Source: Thuidium tamariscinum | Lineage: Eukaryota > Streptophyta > Bryopsida > Hypnales > Thuidiaceae | DNA: 64,000 nucleotides | Assembly (NCBI GenBank): GCA_947034885.2 | Contig: OX344758.2 | Coordinates: forward strand, 20,053,067 to 20,117,066 | Reading direction: 5' to 3' | Shown: positions 61,271 to 64,000 of the stretch, piece by piece | Layout of the letters: every line of letters begins with the position of its first letter | Position numbering within the stretch: the stretch's first letter is position 1 | Translations under genes and position numbers: made by a program | The notes under the pieces: model-generated | What the model saw: only the letters and a program-made list of their open reading frames with translations | Database searches by the model: none | What the model was told of the DNA's origin: nothing

Positions 61271-62694
61271 TTCAAGATTTTTTATTAGGGCACGATTGGA
61301 GGGAAGGTGCCCGGAAACGGGGGGGCCTGCCTTTTTCAATAAAGCACTCTCGCAGCTGACAAGCCTGTCTGCTGAACCATGAAACTCGAAAAAGTCGGAG
61401 ATAACGTTGGCAATAGCAACGCAGACGGCGCCCTCTTTCCCGGTCGCCGACCACCGGTCCCTTGCGCTTGTCTGCAGCTCGGGCCCATAGCTTCCTTCCC
61501 AGCACTTGCGCCTGCGTTCACGTCGCACTCTTCCGAGCTTGAAATTTTCAGGGAATCCGGGCTCAGCAACGATCAAAAATTTCCACAACTGCAACCTCCG
61601 ATTGCGGAAGCTTCCTCCGTATACTTTTGCGTACCTTTGGGAACCAGTCGGGGATCATTTGGGGAATCATTTGGGGAACTAGTTTTGGTGGCCAACACCT
61701 TCACTAAAGAGGCGTCAGTAATCAATGATCGCAAGCTCTCTCTCATCTCTTCCAAGTTTCACCAGATTTTCGGTGCAGAAGCGATCGATGGGCTGGTGAG
61801 TGTGTTTCCTGATCTGGGTTGGCTTGATTGTGTTCCCTGTTGTGTAGTTTGCGTCGAGCTGATTTGGGTGATGGGGGATGTTGAGTGGGGTGTCCTCTAG
61901 TCCTCTGTTTTCGGTATAATCTCAGCATGTTCTTAACAACTAAGCCAGTTTCGGAACGATTTGCACAAGGTAAGGCTTATTACTGTATGTGTCTGTAGTA
62001 ATCTGTAGTATGGGTGTTTGCTTGTGGGATGTGTGACCTGTGAATAGTGCTTTGTTGATGGGGGCCTTGTTGGGATTGCCATCAATTTTGGTTGAGGATG
62101 CTATTCGCGTGATTTTTGTGAGATTATTGTGGAGTGGTGATGTTTGGGGATTAGTTTGAAATTTGTTTTGACGGAATTTTCACCACTGCGTATGAATTTC
62201 TTACGCAATGATTTCGAAGCGGGAGGTTTTCGATCACTGTGGGCGACTGTAGATAACCCTATTTCATTTCAAACTTCAGTGTTCAACTCGTGCTGACGTT
62301 CAACTTGTTATGTTAATTGCTGACCAACCAAGTGTATTGGAAGGATGAGTTCTTGTTGGTAACAGAAATCAGAATAAGTTTTCAAGGGTGTTAGCGTCCT
62401 CTGCCTTGGTCCGAATTTTGTTATTCAATTTGCATTCATTTGGTTGTTTCCTTAAATGAGATTCTAGAAGATTGACTAACTTCTGTTTTTGTTTTTGTTT
62501 TTTTTTCTAGCAGGGAAGGTGGTTCTCTACTTTTCGTTTATTGAGATATAAATTTTTTGCAAGGGATGATATTTCAAGGAAGAGCGCTGTGGAGAGCCCT
62601 ACTGGACAACCATCTCATATGATCCCAATCAGGGGCCTGGGTGTTGGTGAGTGGATTAGGGCTTGAAGCAGGGGGGATATCCGGGTTGTCAAAC
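61271..62694 (+). promoter_or_regulatory. Promoter and spliced leader of the CAX-like gene
   Basis: GC rises abruptly at 61280. A long open frame (61379-61900) lacks known motifs and is more likely leader. A good donor (ctg|gtgagt, 61796) and a T-rich 3' splice site (ttctag at 62510 or cag at 62513) define a probable leader intron. The exon continues to the start codon at 62695; an in-frame TGA at 62620-62622 lies upstream of it. Confidence 0.5.
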
Positions 62695-63598
62695 ATGGAG
62701 AATTATACTGGAGTGCCAAAGAGTGACCCTGATGAGAATGGACACAAAGATCTAGAGGTCAGTCATTTTTGAGACTCTTTTTTGAAGGCACCTTAGTTTT
62801 TCTTACCGAATTTTTCACCTTTTTGAGCTTTCAGTCAGTGAAGTCTGTCACATACGACAGCTTTGCATGTGCGTCTTATGGCTACTTTAGATTGTGTGGG
62901 TGAAAGCAACAAGCTTAAATTTTGAACGAGCGGTGAGATTGCAAGTTAAAATAACACATTGCATTTATAACGCCTACGCCTTTTTCATGCATTTGAGGTT
63001 ACAGGTGTCGAAGCTACCTCAGAGGGCTAGCTTGAAGCCTTGTTAGCTTGCCACAGTAGCCATATAAACGCCACTTCTCCATGCTCATTCTTGTTAATTG
63101 TAAAGTTGACAGTGCAAAGTTGACATTGACCAAAACTAGAAAAAACAAGTATGAATTGTTTTTTGTACCAGTTCAATGTGTCAGATTTCTTGGTATCTCA
63201 AGGGCGTTGCCGTGACCTGTGCAATTGAATTCGGCTATAGTGCAGTGCAAGAGTGGTTGTAGTAAAAAGGGAATGATATTTTACTTATCAGTAAGCTCAT
63301 TTCTTGTGTGACAATCAAAAATTTTCTGTCCGAGCAGCTGACGGTTTTAACGGAAGAAGGAACTCCACAATCTTCCGAATCAATACTGCAAAGAAATGAA
63401 AAGGAGGAGCTTGGGCTCCTGGCCCGTCCACCCCCGTGCTGCGACTCCAGATGCAGGCCAGGCAATTGCAGTTGGCTCCGCAAATTGCCGAAATATGTCA
63501 TTCGAAGTATGTCCCATGTATTGTTTGGAACAAAGCTGAACTGGCTGCTGCTCTCTGTTCCCTTTGCTATTGTTGGTGCGCAAGGGATATTTGGTCAT
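62695..63598 (+). CDS. Vacuolar cation/proton exchanger-like protein (CAX), 5' part
   Basis: Two coding exons, 62695-62757 (MENYTGVPKSDPDENGHKDL...) and 63338-63598, joined in phase 0 and followed by a donor gtaagt at 63599. They give a 108-residue hydrophilic N-terminus ending in VLFGTKLNWLLLSVPFAIVG, like the start of the first membrane segment of plant CAX exchangers (pattern 'l..tKlN.LL...P.ai'). CAX proteins load Ca2+ or Mn2+ into the vacuole in exchange for H+. The N-terminal regulatory region of CAX is variable; here it has an unusual Cys cluster PPPCCDSRCRPGNCSW. The exchange domains must lie beyond the window, so the call rests on one segment. Confidence 0.6.
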
Positions 63599-64000
63599 GT
63601 AAGTACGATGAAATCCGTCTCTTGACCCTCCTCATTGAATTGGTCTTAGTGATCGGATAGTATTGTTTTCTGTACTTAATTAGAATTCTAGTGAATCCCT
63701 TAGGGGTCAAGCTTTTGACAGAAGTTCACTATGGAAGCTAATAGTGGGTAAAAGTAACTTGCAAATCACATTTTTGTTGTTCTTTGAATATGCGAGATTA
63801 TTTCTACTTTCTTTTGGTACATTATTTTACCTTCTGAGTTCATTTATCTCACTTTTGAAGATATGGAAGTGGTCACTTTTGGCCATTTGGCCACTCAGGG
63901 CTTAAATATGCCGAAGTCTTTGATTTGCTTAATGCCGTGCATGCATAAACTGGAGGAGGTTAGGAGGATGGTGTTGTATTCATTGTATTAAGACGTGGTT
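63599..64000 (+). other. Intron of the CAX-like gene, running out of the window
   Basis: Begins with gtaagtacg at 63599. I see no further exon that would continue a CAX reading frame before position 64000. Confidence 0.5.

Noticed and set aside
61379..61900. 173-codon frame upstream of the CAX-like gene
   Set aside because: GC-rich leader can be open by chance; the frame crosses a good splice donor at 61796 and has no recognised domain.
1..64000. CRISPR arrays, bacterial operons, ribosome binding sites
   Set aside because: The window is clearly eukaryotic nuclear DNA; no regularly spaced short repeats of CRISPR type were seen.

Overview
This window reads as nuclear DNA of a land plant. It has intron-rich genes with plant GT..AG introns, a plastid-type bifunctional NAD(P)HX epimerase/pyridoxamine-phosphate oxidase, a folate-biopterin transporter, a receptor-like kinase, an F-box/kelch protein and a CAX-like exchanger, all set in very AT-rich, transposon-filled intergenic DNA. 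Short introns, compact genes and a piggyBac element (a superfamily seldom reported from seed plants) make me lean towards a bryophyte or other non-seed plant. That placement is inference.

Layout, left to right. 1-1.2 kb: last exon of a receptor-like kinase with a tandemly duplicated 3' flank. 1.2-7.2 kb: intergenic DNA with small TIR elements and a decayed Ty3/gypsy relic ending in a polypurine tract and LTR just upstream of an F-box gene. 7.2-9.6 kb: three-exon F-box/kelch gene with a one-base frameshift in a run of eight G. 9.6-16.7 kb: TIR elements, including a 1.7-kb element, a 0.9-kb TTAA-flanked element and a 1.1-kb inverted repeat built from tandem units. 16.74-21.65 kb: GC-rich, TTAA-flanked, degenerate piggyBac element. 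21.7-28 kb: AT-rich DNA with a ~120-bp tandem array and a second TTAA-flanked 0.9-kb element. 28.1-34.5 kb: PPOX-type gene. 38.8-42.6 kb: type I membrane protein related to V-ATPase accessory subunit Ac45/VOA1. 43.5-46.6 kb: more elements, including a third TTAA-flanked copy. 48.1-52.4 kb: folate-biopterin transporter. 53.0-58.4 kb: a dense cluster of TA-flanked MITEs. 58.4-61.3 kb: featureless AT-rich DNA. 61.3-64 kb: leader and first coding exons of a CAX-like gene that runs off the window.

All six gene models are on the + strand. They are independent housekeeping or signalling genes and form no evident shared pathway. The most unusual content is mobile: a full-length but dead piggyBac element with both TTAA target duplications, three ~0.92-kb non-autonomous elements with CCC...GGG ends at TTAA sites, and several otherwise unrelated MITE families that share TA-AGGTA...TACCT-TA ends.
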